Shown here one piece after another: positions 48,237 through 57,408 of a stretch of 64,000 bases of DNA. Location: positions 124,001 through 188,000 of the forward strand of contig NZ_MBSO01000012.1 in assembly GCF_001695835.1 (NCBI RefSeq), read 5' to 3'. The notes under the pieces were generated by a model. The model was given only the letters and a program-made list of their open reading frames with translations. It had not been told where the DNA came from and did not search any database. The stretch's first letter is position 1. Every line of letters begins with the position of its first letter. The translations under genes and the position numbers were made by a program. The DNA is from Ensifer sp. LC11 (GTDB taxonomy: Bacteria > Pseudomonadota > Alphaproteobacteria > Rhizobiales > Rhizobiaceae).

Positions 48237-48376
48237 CCCCTTCCTCCCCGCCAGAGTCGCGTGTATTAGAAGTTTATTATACTACGGGCATATGTGACTT
48301 GCTGCAATCACTGAACGCAAGTTTTCTTGTCTCACTTTAGGCGAGCGCTGCCTTTCGACATCGGGCGTCCACCCCC

Positions 48377-49567
48377 TTACCCCGAAACCGGCACAACTTT
48401 CGGCTTCACCGCCGTCTTGCGCGCGCCTGCGTGCTCCAGCGCCGCCACTGCCACGGCGTCCCACTGGGAGAGGATGTGTTCCGCATCGTAGCGCCTGACG
48501 CTGGCTTCGGCGTTGGCGGCGAGGCGGGTGCGCAGGGCGCTGTCGCCCATCAGGTTGGACAAGGCGTCGGCCAGCGCGTCGATGTCGCCGTTTGGGACGA
48601 GGATGCCGTCCTCGCCGTGGTCGATCATGTCAGTCGGGCCCCATTCGCAGGCAAACGAGACGACGGGGACGCCTGATGCCATCGCCTCGAGCAGGGCGAT
48701 GCCCCATCCCTCGTAGCGTGACGACAAGACGAAGGCATCGGCGGTCTCGACCCATATGCCCGGCCGCGCGGTGACGCCCGGCATCTCCACCCTGTCGTTC
48801 AGACCAAGAGTGTCACGCTGGGCTTCCAGTTCTTTCCTGGCCTCGCCTTCGCCCCAGATGACCAGCTTCCATTCGGGGTGTTCGGGAGCGACCTTGGCGA
48901 AGGCCTCCAACAGCAGATCGAAACCCTTTTGTGACGTCAGACGGCCAACGGCGGTCAGGACATTGTTGCCACGCCTCTTTTGCCAGACAGCGGGCAGATT
49001 GACGGCATTGGCAATCACTCGTCCGGAACGGCGGACCGCCGGTGGGAAATGGTCGAGCGCGCCCGTGGTCATGGTCACCAGCGCGAAGGCGCGTGGATAC
49101 AGGCGAAGCTGAAGCCATTTCCAGAAGGGGCCGAACGGCTGCACTGCCGGGTTGTTGCGCTCGGACACGATGACCGGAATCGGGAGGCCCCTCGTTGCCA
49201 ACAGCGTCAGCACGTTCGTGCGGGTGAGAAAGCTCAGGACAAAGTCGGGGCGGGTGCGCCTGATGACCGAACGCAGGCGATGGAGCCGCCTTGCCACCAG
49301 CAAGGCAGCGCGCAGCTTTGAGGCCTTCTGTGTCGGCAGGTCGAGGCGCTCTAGGGAAACGCGCGGATCGAGGTCGTAATAGGGCTGCGAGGTCGGCGCT
49401 TCGAGCGTGATCACCGTGACAATGCAGCCGAGACCTGCCCAGTGACTTGCGACCAGGCTCACGACGTGCTCGGTGCCACCGGCGCCGAGCGCTGAAACGA
49501 CGATCGTTATGCGCGCGCCCGCAATTCCGGCTGTCCCTACGATGTCGGCACGTGTCTCCTCATCCAA
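48377..49567 (-). CDS. Glycosyltransferase family 4 protein
   Basis: A 396-residue GT-B-fold glycosyltransferase. The acceptor domain begins ITIVVSALGAGGTEHVVSLV, typical of transferases like those in exopolysaccharide and LPS synthesis. The donor domain holds VGRLTSQKGFDLLLEAFAKV and the EX7E region SSRYEGWGIALLEAMASGVP. These act at the cytosolic face of the inner membrane using nucleotide sugars. Base composition returns to the chromosomal norm, so the lower-GC block ends before it. The polysaccharide it serves is unknown; no neighbouring sugar genes are seen. Confidence 0.93.
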   Translation of the reverse strand: MDEETRADIVGTAGIAGARITIVVSALGAGGTEHVVSLVASHWAGLGCIVTVITLEAPTSQPYYDLDPRVSLERLDLPTQKASKLRAALLVARRLHRLRSVIRRTRPDFVLSFLTRTNVLTLLATRGLPIPVIVSERNNPAVQPFGPFWKWLQLRLYPRAFALVTMTTGALDHFPPAVRRSGRVIANAVNLPAVWQKRRGNNVLTAVGRLTSQKGFDLLLEAFAKVAPEHPEWKLVIWGEGEARKELEAQRDTLGLNDRVEMPGVTARPGIWVETADAFVLSSRYEGWGIALLEAMASGVPVVSFACEWGPTDMIDHGEDGILVPNGDIDALADALSNLMGDSALRTRLAANAEASVRRYDAEHILSQWDAVAVAALEHAGARKTAVKPKVVPVSG

Positions 49568-50541
49568 TCTGGATCGCCCCCTTACTCTCCCCGTATTATT
49601 GTTAGCGAATCCTTAAATTCGCTGCAACGACACTTTCGCAGATTGGTAAACAGGCGTTGGGCCTAGCTGCAGGTCGCACAGAACTCCTTCTGGCGGACGA
49701 CGCTGCCATGATGCCGAGGAGATGGCTGCCACAGCATTCCGGTGAAATCGCATGAAGCGGAACATGCCGTCTGATGAAAGATCGTCCATCGCGCGTTCAT
49801 ATGAACGTGCGGGGCTCTGGGCTGGCCGTCCCATCTGAATTGCCGCCTATGGGAAGAGTCCTGACGCCTGCCGGTTGAACGTCGGACGCCGCGTCAGGGA
49901 CCAGTCAGGCATTCGGGCGCTGGTTTCAATCGCGGTGTGTGGGCAGGGGCGGTGTCTTTGCTGGAAAGGCGGCCAGCCAACCCTTGCCCACTGGTCGAGC
50001 CAAGGAGCCCAAAAAAATGCCCGCAGGACGCGGGCAGTTTTGGAGTGGGCGCATACGCTCAAACATGTTGCGCCTTGCCCCAAGGTGGCTGGCAGAGGTC
50101 AACGATTTGTAAATGCGGTGTAGCCAGAAATGAGGGAGCGGCGCGCGCTTCTGCTCTCGCTCGCCGGCTTTGCGTCGAAATTTTGCGTTGCGGCCCATTT
50201 AGAGCTGTGATTCTCACGCCTGCGACCGCAGGACGTAACGAGTGTCCCTGCGTCGCGGATGATGATCGCCTGTGACGCAAGGTGCATTCTCAATAAATAT
50301 TTGATTTTCCTAAGCGTTCTCCGCACTTCAGGCGGCTCGCTTTAGTTCTGGCTGGTGTGCTCTTCGGCACGTCTTCGACCCGCTTTTCTCCAGCCTGGAG
50401 CGATCGGTACAACCATGACGCAAGCCCTTAAGAAAGAAATTGTTAATTTAAGCAATGAATAATGAAAAAGGGGTTGAAGATTGTCGCCATTTCGCCCAAA
50501 GGAACCCCGGGCGGTCCGTGCCGCTATTCGAAAGGACGTTT
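49568..50541. other. Nearly 1 kb without a supported protein gene
   Basis: Contains a strong minus-strand terminator at 50011-50040 with no gene ahead of it, so a small RNA transcribed on the minus strand is possible. A palindrome GCGCGTTCATATGAACGTGC lies at 49791-49810 and resembles the inner palindrome of the repeat at 37012. The stretch 50280-50470 is AT-rich and likely carries the promoter of the lipoprotein gene at 50542. Confidence 0.45.
50011..50150 (-). ncRNA. Candidate small RNA ending in a terminator
   Basis: On the minus strand, CTGCCCGCGTCCTGCGGGCA followed by TTTTTTT forms a strong terminator (about 50011-50040). No coding gene ends there. The 100 bases upstream can fold locally (GCGCA..TGCGC). 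The 5' end is not known; the start given is only a guess, and no named RNA family was recognised. Confidence 0.3.
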
Positions 50542-50895
50542 ATGCGAATCAAAGCCGCATGTGCCGGCGCAAGCCGCACCGCCGTTTCGGGTTTCATGTA
50601 TCTCGTACCGACAACATCAGTTCTGAGCCTCCTGCTGCTTTCCGCCGGCTGTTCGTCGGCGGTTGTCGGCGAAAGTCCGCTGTTTGCGTCAAGCCGTTCG
50701 AGCGGCTATGCGAGCCCGTGGGTCAAGGTTCGCAAGAAAGAGAAGCAGTTGCAGGTCGCCGAGGCCGAAGAGGGCATCGTCGAACCGGCGCCGACGCGGC
50801 GTCGTACGACCGCCTATCTCGGTCGCGCTCCCTATATCTGCTCGCCCAGCGGTTTCGGTCGCACGTCGCACTGCTTCCTGAGGACGTCGTACTAA
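50542..50895 (+). CDS. Small putative lipoprotein
   Basis: A 117-residue exported protein. After a long N-terminal region comes a hydrophobic segment ending in a lipobox-like LSAGC (TSVLSLLLLSAGCSS), then a basic middle (VKVRKKEKQLQV, APTRRRTTAYLG) and a C-terminus with two cysteines (YICSPSGFGRTSHCFLRTSY). AAAGGA lies 8 bases upstream of the ATG. The C-terminus resembles that of other small rhizobial envelope proteins. No known function. Confidence 0.7.
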   Translation: MRIKAACAGASRTAVSGFMYLVPTTSVLSLLLLSAGCSSAVVGESPLFASSRSSGYASPWVKVRKKEKQLQVAEAEEGIVEPAPTRRRTTAYLGRAPYICSPSGFGRTSHCFLRTSY

Positions 50896-50958
50896 CGGGC
50901 ATCCGTTGTTTGAGCTTGCGCAATTCCGGCGGAGATCCGTCCGGCGTTGTTTCTTGGG

Positions 50959-50978
50959 GGATCGGGGCGGTCCCCGAT
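50959..50978. repeat. GC-rich perfect hairpin
   Basis: GATCGGGG-CGGT-CCCCGATC, 64 bases after the lipoprotein stop. No T run follows, so it may be a weak terminator or a regulatory hairpin. Confidence 0.45.
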
Positions 50979-51084
50979 CTCGGTCGGTGAACTTCTGACC
51001 GCCGCTGTCCCGGTTGGCGAGGATGTCACGCGGTTGGGCGGTGCCCGTCCGCGACCATGCCGACCTCCAGCGCGGAGCAAGCCC

Positions 51085-52149
51085 ATGCTGGTTTTAATGC
51101 GGTGTCCTCAGACAGGCCGCTGGAGAATATCATTGTCCATTGCAGTCGTAAGATCAGCCCTTGCCGGGGGAACGCTGGTGCTCCTGTCGATCGCCGCAAC
51201 GCCTGCGGCGCGCGCGCAGGATCCGGCCGATGGCGTCGACCGCTCGTTCACGACCGCTGCGATCGGCCCGGTCGCCAAGGGCCAGGCCGCGCGCGCCGTT
51301 GCCATCGGCGTCTATGATCCGCATGACGCCGTCGCCGACAATGATGGGCTCCAGCTCGAACATGTCTTCGTCTACTGGCAGAAGCCCGATCGGGCGCTGT
51401 TGAAGCGCAAGATCGCGATCGCGGCGAGACAAGGGCGGGCGCTGATGCTCTCGGTCGAGCCCTATACCCATGCGGCCAACTGGCGAGCCGGCGGCGAAAG
51501 GCTGTTTGCCGATATCGGCAAGGGGCGCTTCGATCGCGAAATCCGTGACGTCTGCACCCGCGCGGCCAGTTTCGACGGGCCGGTCTATGTGCGCTGGGGT
51601 CACGAGATGGAGCAGCCGAGCGAACGCTACCCCTGGGCGCGCCGCGACAGTGAAGGCTACAAGAAGGCGTTTCGCTACTTCGTCAGCAAGTGTCGGGAAC
51701 TGGCGCCGGCTGCGCGCTATGTCTGGTCGCCGATCGGCAACCGCAATCTTCGCGCCTACTATCCGGGCGACGATGTCGTCGACGCGATTGGCATCCCCGT
51801 CTGGGGTCTGCAGAAAATGGACGTCGACTATTGGGGTCGCGAGCGCAGGTTCGGCGAGGCGCTGAAGGAAAAATACCAGCGCGTTTCCGGTTTCGGCAAA
51901 CCGGTCCTCGTCGCCGAACTCGGGGTTTCGGGCTCAGCCGACTACAAGCGGGCCTGGTACCAGGAAATCCTCGATCCGCAGACCTACCGCCGGTCTTTCC
52001 CGCTTCTGACCACGGTCGTGTTCTTCAACGACAAGGAGCCCTACAAGTGGCCGCTTGGCTACGGCGCGCCGGACTGGCGGCTCGACAAGCAGGCGCTCAA
52101 GGCGCTGGCGGACCGGCAGACGAAAGAGGCGGCGGAACTCGCTGAGTGA
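51085..52149 (+). CDS. Secreted GH26-like (beta-mannanase type) glycoside hydrolase
   Basis: A 354-residue exported protein. The signal peptide runs about 10-44 (ISLSIAVVRSALAGGTLVLL, cut after ARA). The (beta/alpha)8 domain has the GH26-type general acid in YVRWGHEMEQPSERY (Glu174) and a nucleophile candidate in KPVLVAELGVSG (Glu279), with FFNDKEPYKWPLG near the end. It probably cleaves or binds a beta-mannan-like or self-made polysaccharide in the periplasm or outside. GGAG lies 7 bases upstream. No polysaccharide cluster surrounds it. Confidence 0.85.
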   Translation: MLVLMRCPQTGRWRISLSIAVVRSALAGGTLVLLSIAATPAARAQDPADGVDRSFTTAAIGPVAKGQAARAVAIGVYDPHDAVADNDGLQLEHVFVYWQKPDRALLKRKIAIAARQGRALMLSVEPYTHAANWRAGGERLFADIGKGRFDREIRDVCTRAASFDGPVYVRWGHEMEQPSERYPWARRDSEGYKKAFRYFVSKCRELAPAARYVWSPIGNRNLRAYYPGDDVVDAIGIPVWGLQKMDVDYWGRERRFGEALKEKYQRVSGFGKPVLVAELGVSGSADYKRAWYQEILDPQTYRRSFPLLTTVVFFNDKEPYKWPLGYGAPDWRLDKQALKALADRQTKEAAELAE

Positions 52150-52227
52150 GCATTGCAGGGCAACGCGCCGATCGTCCTTCGGCGCATCGCGTGGGGTTGA
52201 TACCTCGTGGATTTCAAGAGCCGGCGA

Positions 52228-52467
52228 TCAGGCCAGCAACAGGCCCGATTCACGGGCTGCGGCCACAAAGCAGCGGCTCGCCCGGTCCGCACTTGTCAAT
52301 CCGTCGAGCGCGTCCAGGCAACGCCTGAGGGCCGCTCGATATTCCCGTCCGCGCCGGCCTGGCCACTGCCGCAGCAGTTCCACGGCCTCAAAGACCGTTC
52401 TGATCACGGTCTGCCGCCTTGCCGATAGCCGGAGGGGAATTGGGGTGGGGAAGCGTTTCTCGCTCAT
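52228..52467 (-). CDS. DUF982-domain protein
   Basis: A 79-residue protein with the DUF982 pattern: FEAVELLRQWPGRRGREYRA, LRRCLDALDGLTSADRASRC and FVAAARESGLLL. These small proteins occur in many copies in Rhizobiaceae and have no known function. GAGGA precedes the ATG. It lies between the GH26-like gene and a GntR regulator, on the same strand as the regulator. Confidence 0.85.
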   Translation of the reverse strand: MSEKRFPTPIPLRLSARRQTVIRTVFEAVELLRQWPGRRGREYRAALRRCLDALDGLTSADRASRCFVAAARESGLLLA

Positions 52468-52584
52468 TGCATTCCTCGTTCAAAGTCTTTTCGAGCGAGA
52501 GGCCAACGCCGGAGCAGGTGTTTGGTTCCGCGAAGCCAACGACTATTTTGGCTCGGGAACGAAATAGTGTTTGGCGGCGGGGTC

Positions 52585-53307
52585 CTAAAGCTCCAGCGCC
52601 GCCTTAAGGTCGGTCGATTTGTGGACGCGCAGATCGAGATCGGCTTCGATGTGGTCGATATGGTGAACCATCAGCCTGGCGGCTGCGTCGATATCGCCAC
52701 GTTCGAGCGCATTGACGATCTCGTCATGTTCACTGTGGCCGCAGCTCGATACGGTCGACTGGCCGTAAAGCGCAATGACGAGCGAGGAACGGGCGACGAG
52801 TTCGTCCATGAAGCGGCGCAGAATGCTGTTGCCCGAGAGGTCGGCGAGCGCCAGGTGGAAATCGCCTGAGGCCTTGATCTCGGCGCGGCGGGCCGATTGG
52901 CCGCGCTGTTCGGTCAGCTGCCGCTCGGCCGCCAGCATGCGCCTCAACTCGGCGACCTCGGCCTTGCCGATGTTTGCGGCCGCGGACCGCACGACGCCGG
53001 GCTCGATCAGCCGGCGGGTGGCAAAGATCTGCCGCGCCTCGTCGATGGAAGGATGGGCGACGAAAGCGCCGCGGTTCTTCTCGACGTTGACAAGCCCTTC
53101 ATAGGAGAGCGCTTGCAGCGCGGCGCGCACCAACGTCCTGCTGACATTGAAAAGTTCGCCGACATCGCTTTCCGAAAGCTTGGTGCCGGGTGCCAGTCGC
53201 CGCTCGACGATCGCATCGCGCAGCGTGTCGCGGATATGTTGGCTGCCGGTGTCGGAGGCCGGGTCGGAGGCCAAGTCGGCCGATGGAGGCGTGGTGGTCA
53301 AGGACAT
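52585..53307 (-). CDS. GntR-family transcriptional regulator (FadR/FCD type)
   Basis: A 240-residue regulator. The N-terminal winged helix has LRDAIVERRLAPGTKLSESD, VGELFNVSRTLVRAALQALS and GLVNVEKNRGAFV. The all-helical FCD effector domain follows at about 100-225 with the metal-binding Asp/His set in ASGDFHLALADLSGN and GHSEHDEIVNALERGD. Members bind carboxylates and control sugar-acid or amino-acid catabolism. The ribosome site before the chosen ATG is weak; an ATG pair at 53334 is possible. Confidence 0.92.
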   Translation of the reverse strand: MSLTTTPPSADLASDPASDTGSQHIRDTLRDAIVERRLAPGTKLSESDVGELFNVSRTLVRAALQALSYEGLVNVEKNRGAFVAHPSIDEARQIFATRRLIEPGVVRSAAANIGKAEVAELRRMLAAERQLTEQRGQSARRAEIKASGDFHLALADLSGNSILRRFMDELVARSSLVIALYGQSTVSSCGHSEHDEIVNALERGDIDAAARLMVHHIDHIEADLDLRVHKSTDLKAALEL

Positions 53308-53415
53308 GAATCGATCCGCGAAGCAATGCATCATCTTATCGTCGGGCGGGCGCAAGGGAAACGACAATCTGACGCGCAAGGGTTGCGCAGCGGCAACCGC
53401 GCGGCGAGGGCAGGG

Positions 53416-54210
53416 TTATTTGTCGAGTTCTGGATAGACCCGGTCGAGGAAGCCGGGTCTCAGTTTCTCGCCGATCAGGCAATCGGAGGCTGGCAGGGCA
53501 TCGACCAGGCGGACGCGCGGCGGTGGCGGCAGGCCGCTCACCTCAAGCACCAGCTTCTGGCGGATCGCGACAGCAAAATCCTCGGGCTCGTGCACTGGCA
53601 GCACGAAGGAGCCGGGGCCGCCGATGACGCATTCGGCATAGTATTGGTCGAGCGGGCCGGTGGAGACGGAGGGGCGGATCAGGATGGCGAGGCCATTGAT
53701 GGTGATGCCGCGTTCGATCGCGGTATCGCGGGCCGGAAGAACCGGCGGTCCGATATTGTTCGGGCCATCGCCTGAAATATCGATGACGCGACGGATGCCG
53801 GCAAAGGCGTTGGAATCGATCAGCGCCGTGCCATAGGTGATCGCGTTGGAGATCGACGTGCCGCGGCGTGTGCCGACTGGCCGCGCCTCGATCAGCTTGG
53901 CAAAGGCGTCGGCATCGGCGGCGGTATCGATCACCCGCCAGGCAACGACGGAGGATTCGTTGACCGTTCCGGCCCATTCGAAGTAGCCAATGGCAATTCG
54001 GCCAAGCTGGCCGCTTTCGACGGCATCAAGGAAGTCACGGTGCCTGAGCGCCTCGACATAACCGGCGCGCTGAACGCGCGCTTCGTCCAGATCCATCGAG
54101 CCGGACATGTCGACCGCCAGGATCAGTTCAACGTCGACATTCGTCGATACGGCGGTCGATGGGCTCGGGCCACCACTCAATGAGAGGATTAACGCCAACA
54201 CGCTCAACAT
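53416..54210 (-). CDS. DUF1194 von Willebrand A-like secreted protein
   Basis: A 264-residue exported protein. A signal peptide (LSVLALILSLSGGPSPSTA) is followed by VDVELILAVDMSGSMDLDEA, a MIDAS DMSGS as in VWA domains, with further family marks GYFEWAGTVNESSVVAWRVI, GTRRGTSISNAITYG and VIDISGDGPNN. DUF1194 proteins are small periplasmic VWA relatives common in Rhizobiales with unknown partners. The ribosome site is weak. Divergent from the glucoamylase-like gene. Confidence 0.92.
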   Translation of the reverse strand: MLSVLALILSLSGGPSPSTAVSTNVDVELILAVDMSGSMDLDEARVQRAGYVEALRHRDFLDAVESGQLGRIAIGYFEWAGTVNESSVVAWRVIDTAADADAFAKLIEARPVGTRRGTSISNAITYGTALIDSNAFAGIRRVIDISGDGPNNIGPPVLPARDTAIERGITINGLAILIRPSVSTGPLDQYYAECVIGGPGSFVLPVHEPEDFAVAIRQKLVLEVSGLPPPPRVRLVDALPASDCLIGEKLRPGFLDRVYPELDK

Positions 54211-54367
54211 CGCTTCAACCAGTCATTGCGCGCGGTAGATTAGAAGACTGTAACACAGGATTGGATTTCGGCGACCATTTGGGCGTGGCCGGAGTTCAAC
54301 AAAGAGTGATTTTACTATTGCCGCGACAACAGCATTGACGATGAAGGGTACAATCGGGAAGGCCAGG

Positions 54368-55711
54368 ATGCTGGAGTTGACGGAAAATAAAGAGCTATTT
54401 CAAATTGATAGCTTGCAGAGGGCGGCCTTCACCTATTTTCTCGACTACGCGGATCCGGTCACCGGGCTGATTGCAGATACCTCGTTGCCGGACGCGCCTT
54501 CGAGCATCGCGGCAACGGGTTTTGGCCTTTCCTGCTATCCGGTTGGCGTCGAGCGCGGTTGGATCGCACGTGCCGAAGCGGCACGTCGGGTGTATCGCGT
54601 GCTGCGCATGCTTGCCGAAGGCCCGCAGTCGCGCGAGCAATGCGCGACCGGCTATCGCGGTTTCTACTATCATTTTCTCGACATGCGGAGCGGCGAGCGC
54701 ACCTGGCGGAGCGAGGTCTCGACCGTTGACACCGCACTGCTGATGGCCGGAATTCTGACCGTCTCGGCGTATTTCTCCGGTAAGGATGCTGCCGAGTGCG
54801 AAATCCGCTCGCTTGCCGAAGCGCTTTATGCGCGGGTCGATTGGCGCTGGGCGCTCAACCGGAGCACCACGTTGACGATGGGCTGGCGTCCACCCGGACG
54901 GTTTCTGCCTCATCGCTGGCGGGGGTATAGCGAAGCGCTGCTGCTCTACGTGCTGGCACTCGGGGCGCCTGAGCACGCAATCGAACCGGAACACTATGCC
55001 GCCTTTACCGAGACCTACGACTGGATCATTGCTGGCGGAGCACCGCATCTGCACGCGGCGCCGCTTTTCATCCATCTCTTCCCGCAGGCCTGGCTTGATC
55101 TTCGCGGACTTGCCGATCAGCCGATGCGCGACAGGCAGACGGATTATTTCGACAACACCCGGCGCGCGATTTCTCTGCAGCGCGAGCATGCCTGCCAGAA
55201 CCCGGGCGGCTTTGCCGGCTATGGGACGCATCTCTGGGGCCTGAGCGCCTGCCATGCGCCGCGCGGCCGGCTGCGCCTTTGGGACGGACGCTGGCAGCGG
55301 CTTTACGGTTATGTGAACCGGGGCGCTCCCTTTGGCATCGATGACGGCACGCTCGTGCCCTGGGCGGCGCTCGCCTGCCTGCCTTTCGATCCGGATGCCT
55401 CGCTGGCGGCGCTGGGGCATCTCGTTTCCGGCTACCCCAACCTGTTCAGCCAGCGACGCTTTCCCGGCGGCTTCAACCCCAGTCTTTCCGGGGAGGGACC
55501 GGAAGGCTGGGTCGATGACCGCGTCGTCGGTCTTGACCAGGGCCTCATCGTCATGATGATCGAGAACTGGCGTACCGGTTTGCCCTGGGAGTTGATGCGC
55601 AAGGTTCCGGCGATGCGTCGTGGCCTCGAGCGCGCGGGCTTCGAGGGCGGCTGGCTTGCAAGCCAGAGAGGAACGTCGGCGGTTGCCGTCTGCAGCGACG
55701 CTGAACGATGA
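54368..55711 (+). CDS. Glucoamylase-like (PF10091-type) hydrolase
   Basis: A 447-residue cytosolic (alpha/alpha)6 protein. The pattern LQRAAFTYFLDYADPVTGLI at the start, TGFGLSCYPVGVERGW, FYYHFLDMRSGERTWRSEVS and FDNTRRAISLQREHACQNPG fits the glucoamylase-like domain found in endo-beta-1,2-glucanases (GH144) and the C-terminus of cyclic glucan synthase NdvB. There is no signal peptide. The chosen ATG has GGAAGG upstream; an ATG at 54341 is possible. It is translationally coupled to an FhuF-like gene by an ATGA overlap. Substrate probably a beta-1,2-glucan. Confidence 0.82.
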   Translation: MLELTENKELFQIDSLQRAAFTYFLDYADPVTGLIADTSLPDAPSSIAATGFGLSCYPVGVERGWIARAEAARRVYRVLRMLAEGPQSREQCATGYRGFYYHFLDMRSGERTWRSEVSTVDTALLMAGILTVSAYFSGKDAAECEIRSLAEALYARVDWRWALNRSTTLTMGWRPPGRFLPHRWRGYSEALLLYVLALGAPEHAIEPEHYAAFTETYDWIIAGGAPHLHAAPLFIHLFPQAWLDLRGLADQPMRDRQTDYFDNTRRAISLQREHACQNPGGFAGYGTHLWGLSACHAPRGRLRLWDGRWQRLYGYVNRGAPFGIDDGTLVPWAALACLPFDPDASLAALGHLVSGYPNLFSQRRFPGGFNPSLSGEGPEGWVDDRVVGLDQGLIVMMIENWRTGLPWELMRKVPAMRRGLERAGFEGGWLASQRGTSAVAVCSDAER

Positions 55712-56571
55712 GAATGGGCGATAAAGACGGCATGACCTTGAACGACCAGCAACCGACAGCGCAAACGGTGGAGGCCTATCCGCCGCAAGCGCTGGCGGTC
55801 GTAGAAACCTTGCGCGCGCAGTTCCCTGAGGCTGGCGTTTCGCTCGGGCCGGCAACGAGCGATTTCCGCGTGGCTGCCGCGTTCTGGGCAGAGGGCAGCC
55901 CGGATATGGAGGCTGGTCTTGCCTATCAGGACCGCTTCGCAACCGACATGACGGACCGGATAAGAGCGGCCCATCTGATCGCCTTCTACAGCAATCAGCT
56001 GAGCATGGTGCTGGGTGCGTTCTATCTTGGCGCCGGGCTCACTGCAGAGGTCGCCGGGCTTCGCTTCGAGGATTGGACCCGTACGTCCCGAGGGGTGGCT
56101 GTTGCCGGCAAGCGCTATCATTTCCGTTTCGATCGCCTCGTGCCGGGAGAAGACATCGCTGGCTTCGAACGCAAGTTCAGGGCGCATCTGAAACCAGTCA
56201 TTGCCGTGTTGAAGCGGCGCACTGGCCTTTCTTCCGGGGCACAATGGCGACTTGCTGCGGACGCACTCGCCGGCGCGTTCCTGGAAATCGGTCGGGCGGT
56301 CGGCGATGAGGCGCGTGGCATGGCGGCGGCGCTGGCGATCGTCAAACGGCAGGGTTCGCCGCTCTATTCCGACGCGCTCTGTTACGAGGAAATCACCGCG
56401 CTCGATCCGGCGAGTGACGAGCGGCTGTCGCGTTACTATCGGATGCGCTGCGGCTGTTGCCTCTACTTCCGCACCGAGGGCGGCAGTTTCTGCGACACCT
56501 GCGTCCTCTTGGAACCCGGGGCGCGCCGCGCGCGGCTGGTGGCGCATCTCATGCAAAACGGCGGGGCCTGA
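55708..56571 (+). CDS. FhuF-like ferric-siderophore reductase
   Basis: A 287-residue cytosolic protein. The C-terminus holds the exact FhuF iron-sulfur motif CC-x10-C-x2-C (Cys250-Cys251, Cys262, Cys265) in CGCCLYFRTEGGSF and CDTC, which binds a [2Fe-2S] cluster used to reduce ferric siderophores. The middle has AFYLGAGLTAEVAGLRFEDW and SDALCYEEITALDPASDERL. The start codon overlaps the stop of the glucanase-like gene. The coupling of iron release with a glucan hydrolase is unusual. Confidence 0.8.
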   Translation: MRMGDKDGMTLNDQQPTAQTVEAYPPQALAVVETLRAQFPEAGVSLGPATSDFRVAAAFWAEGSPDMEAGLAYQDRFATDMTDRIRAAHLIAFYSNQLSMVLGAFYLGAGLTAEVAGLRFEDWTRTSRGVAVAGKRYHFRFDRLVPGEDIAGFERKFRAHLKPVIAVLKRRTGLSSGAQWRLAADALAGAFLEIGRAVGDEARGMAAALAIVKRQGSPLYSDALCYEEITALDPASDERLSRYYRMRCGCCLYFRTEGGSFCDTCVLLEPGARRARLVAHLMQNGGA

Positions 56572-56610
56572 ACCCCGCCGTCTCTCTGTCTGTTCGCCGA
56601 TGCGGCGGGA

Positions 56611-57408
56611 TCAATGCGCCTTGGCGAAGCGGTCGTTGATGAAGCCGGAGACGACGCCGAGCACGATCCAGAAGGCAAGCGTGGTGGCGAGTGCGGCGAC
56701 GGCAAACTCGGCACCGAGCACGGCCGGGACGTTGCTGGTAATATCGACCGGCTGCGGCGCGCCGTAGACCTGCGGTGCCGCGATCAGCACCAGCCCCACG
56801 ACCTTGGAGACGATCTCCTCGCGCAGGACGATGAGATAGAGGCCGACAGCCGAAAGGGCGACGGTTGCCAACCACCAGGTCTGGCGGTCGCCGAGTTCGG
56901 CGGCCGGGAAGCCCGGCAGTTCCGGCGGCAGGCCGATTGCCGGCAGCATGTGCACCGCAAGCCAGCCGCAGGCGCCCCAGAGTGCGCCGTTCCGGAGCGT
57001 GATCGGATAGCCGATCACCAGGCTGACGCCGGCGAGCAGCAGGCCGAAACCGGAGCCTGTGACGAGATTGGCGATCAGCGTGCCGGAGAACCGGCTCATG
57101 CCGAACATGATGCCGCCTTCCTCGTGTTCGCCCTCATGCGCATAGGCCGGCGTGATCGGCGACAGCGCGTCGAGCATGGCGGAAAGCGGGGAGACCGCCT
57201 TCAGCGACGAATGCTGGTCGTGCCCCTCGGCGGCGGGTTGTGTTGTTCCAGGCTGTGCAGCCGGCTGTTCGCTCGCGGCCGGAGCCTGGCCCTCGAATTC
57301 TTCCGCATGCAGGATCAGCGGCGTTACCCTGAGTTCCTGGGCGCCGGTCATGAAGACACCGGCAATCAATCCAGCCACGATCGCGGCCAGAAGCGTTCTG
57401 ACAATCAT
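56611..57408 (-). CDS. cbtA: Cobalt transporter subunit CbtA
   Basis: A 265-residue membrane protein with five or so hydrophobic segments. It starts RTLLAAIVAGLIAGVFMTGA and has the CbtA stretches NGALWGACGWLAVHMLPAIG, QTWWLATVALSAVGLYLIV and PQVYGAPQPVD. A periplasmic-side loop is rich in His/Glu (HEGEHEEGG), fitting metal capture. AGGGAC lies upstream. Preceded by cbtB and, before that, a cobalamin riboswitch: CbtBA brings in cobalt for B12 synthesis when B12 is low. Confidence 0.92.
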   Translation of the reverse strand: MIVRTLLAAIVAGLIAGVFMTGAQELRVTPLILHAEEFEGQAPAASEQPAAQPGTTQPAAEGHDQHSSLKAVSPLSAMLDALSPITPAYAHEGEHEEGGIMFGMSRFSGTLIANLVTGSGFGLLLAGVSLVIGYPITLRNGALWGACGWLAVHMLPAIGLPPELPGFPAAELGDRQTWWLATVALSAVGLYLIVLREEIVSKVVGLVLIAAPQVYGAPQPVDITSNVPAVLGAEFAVAALATTLAFWIVLGVVSGFINDRFAKAH

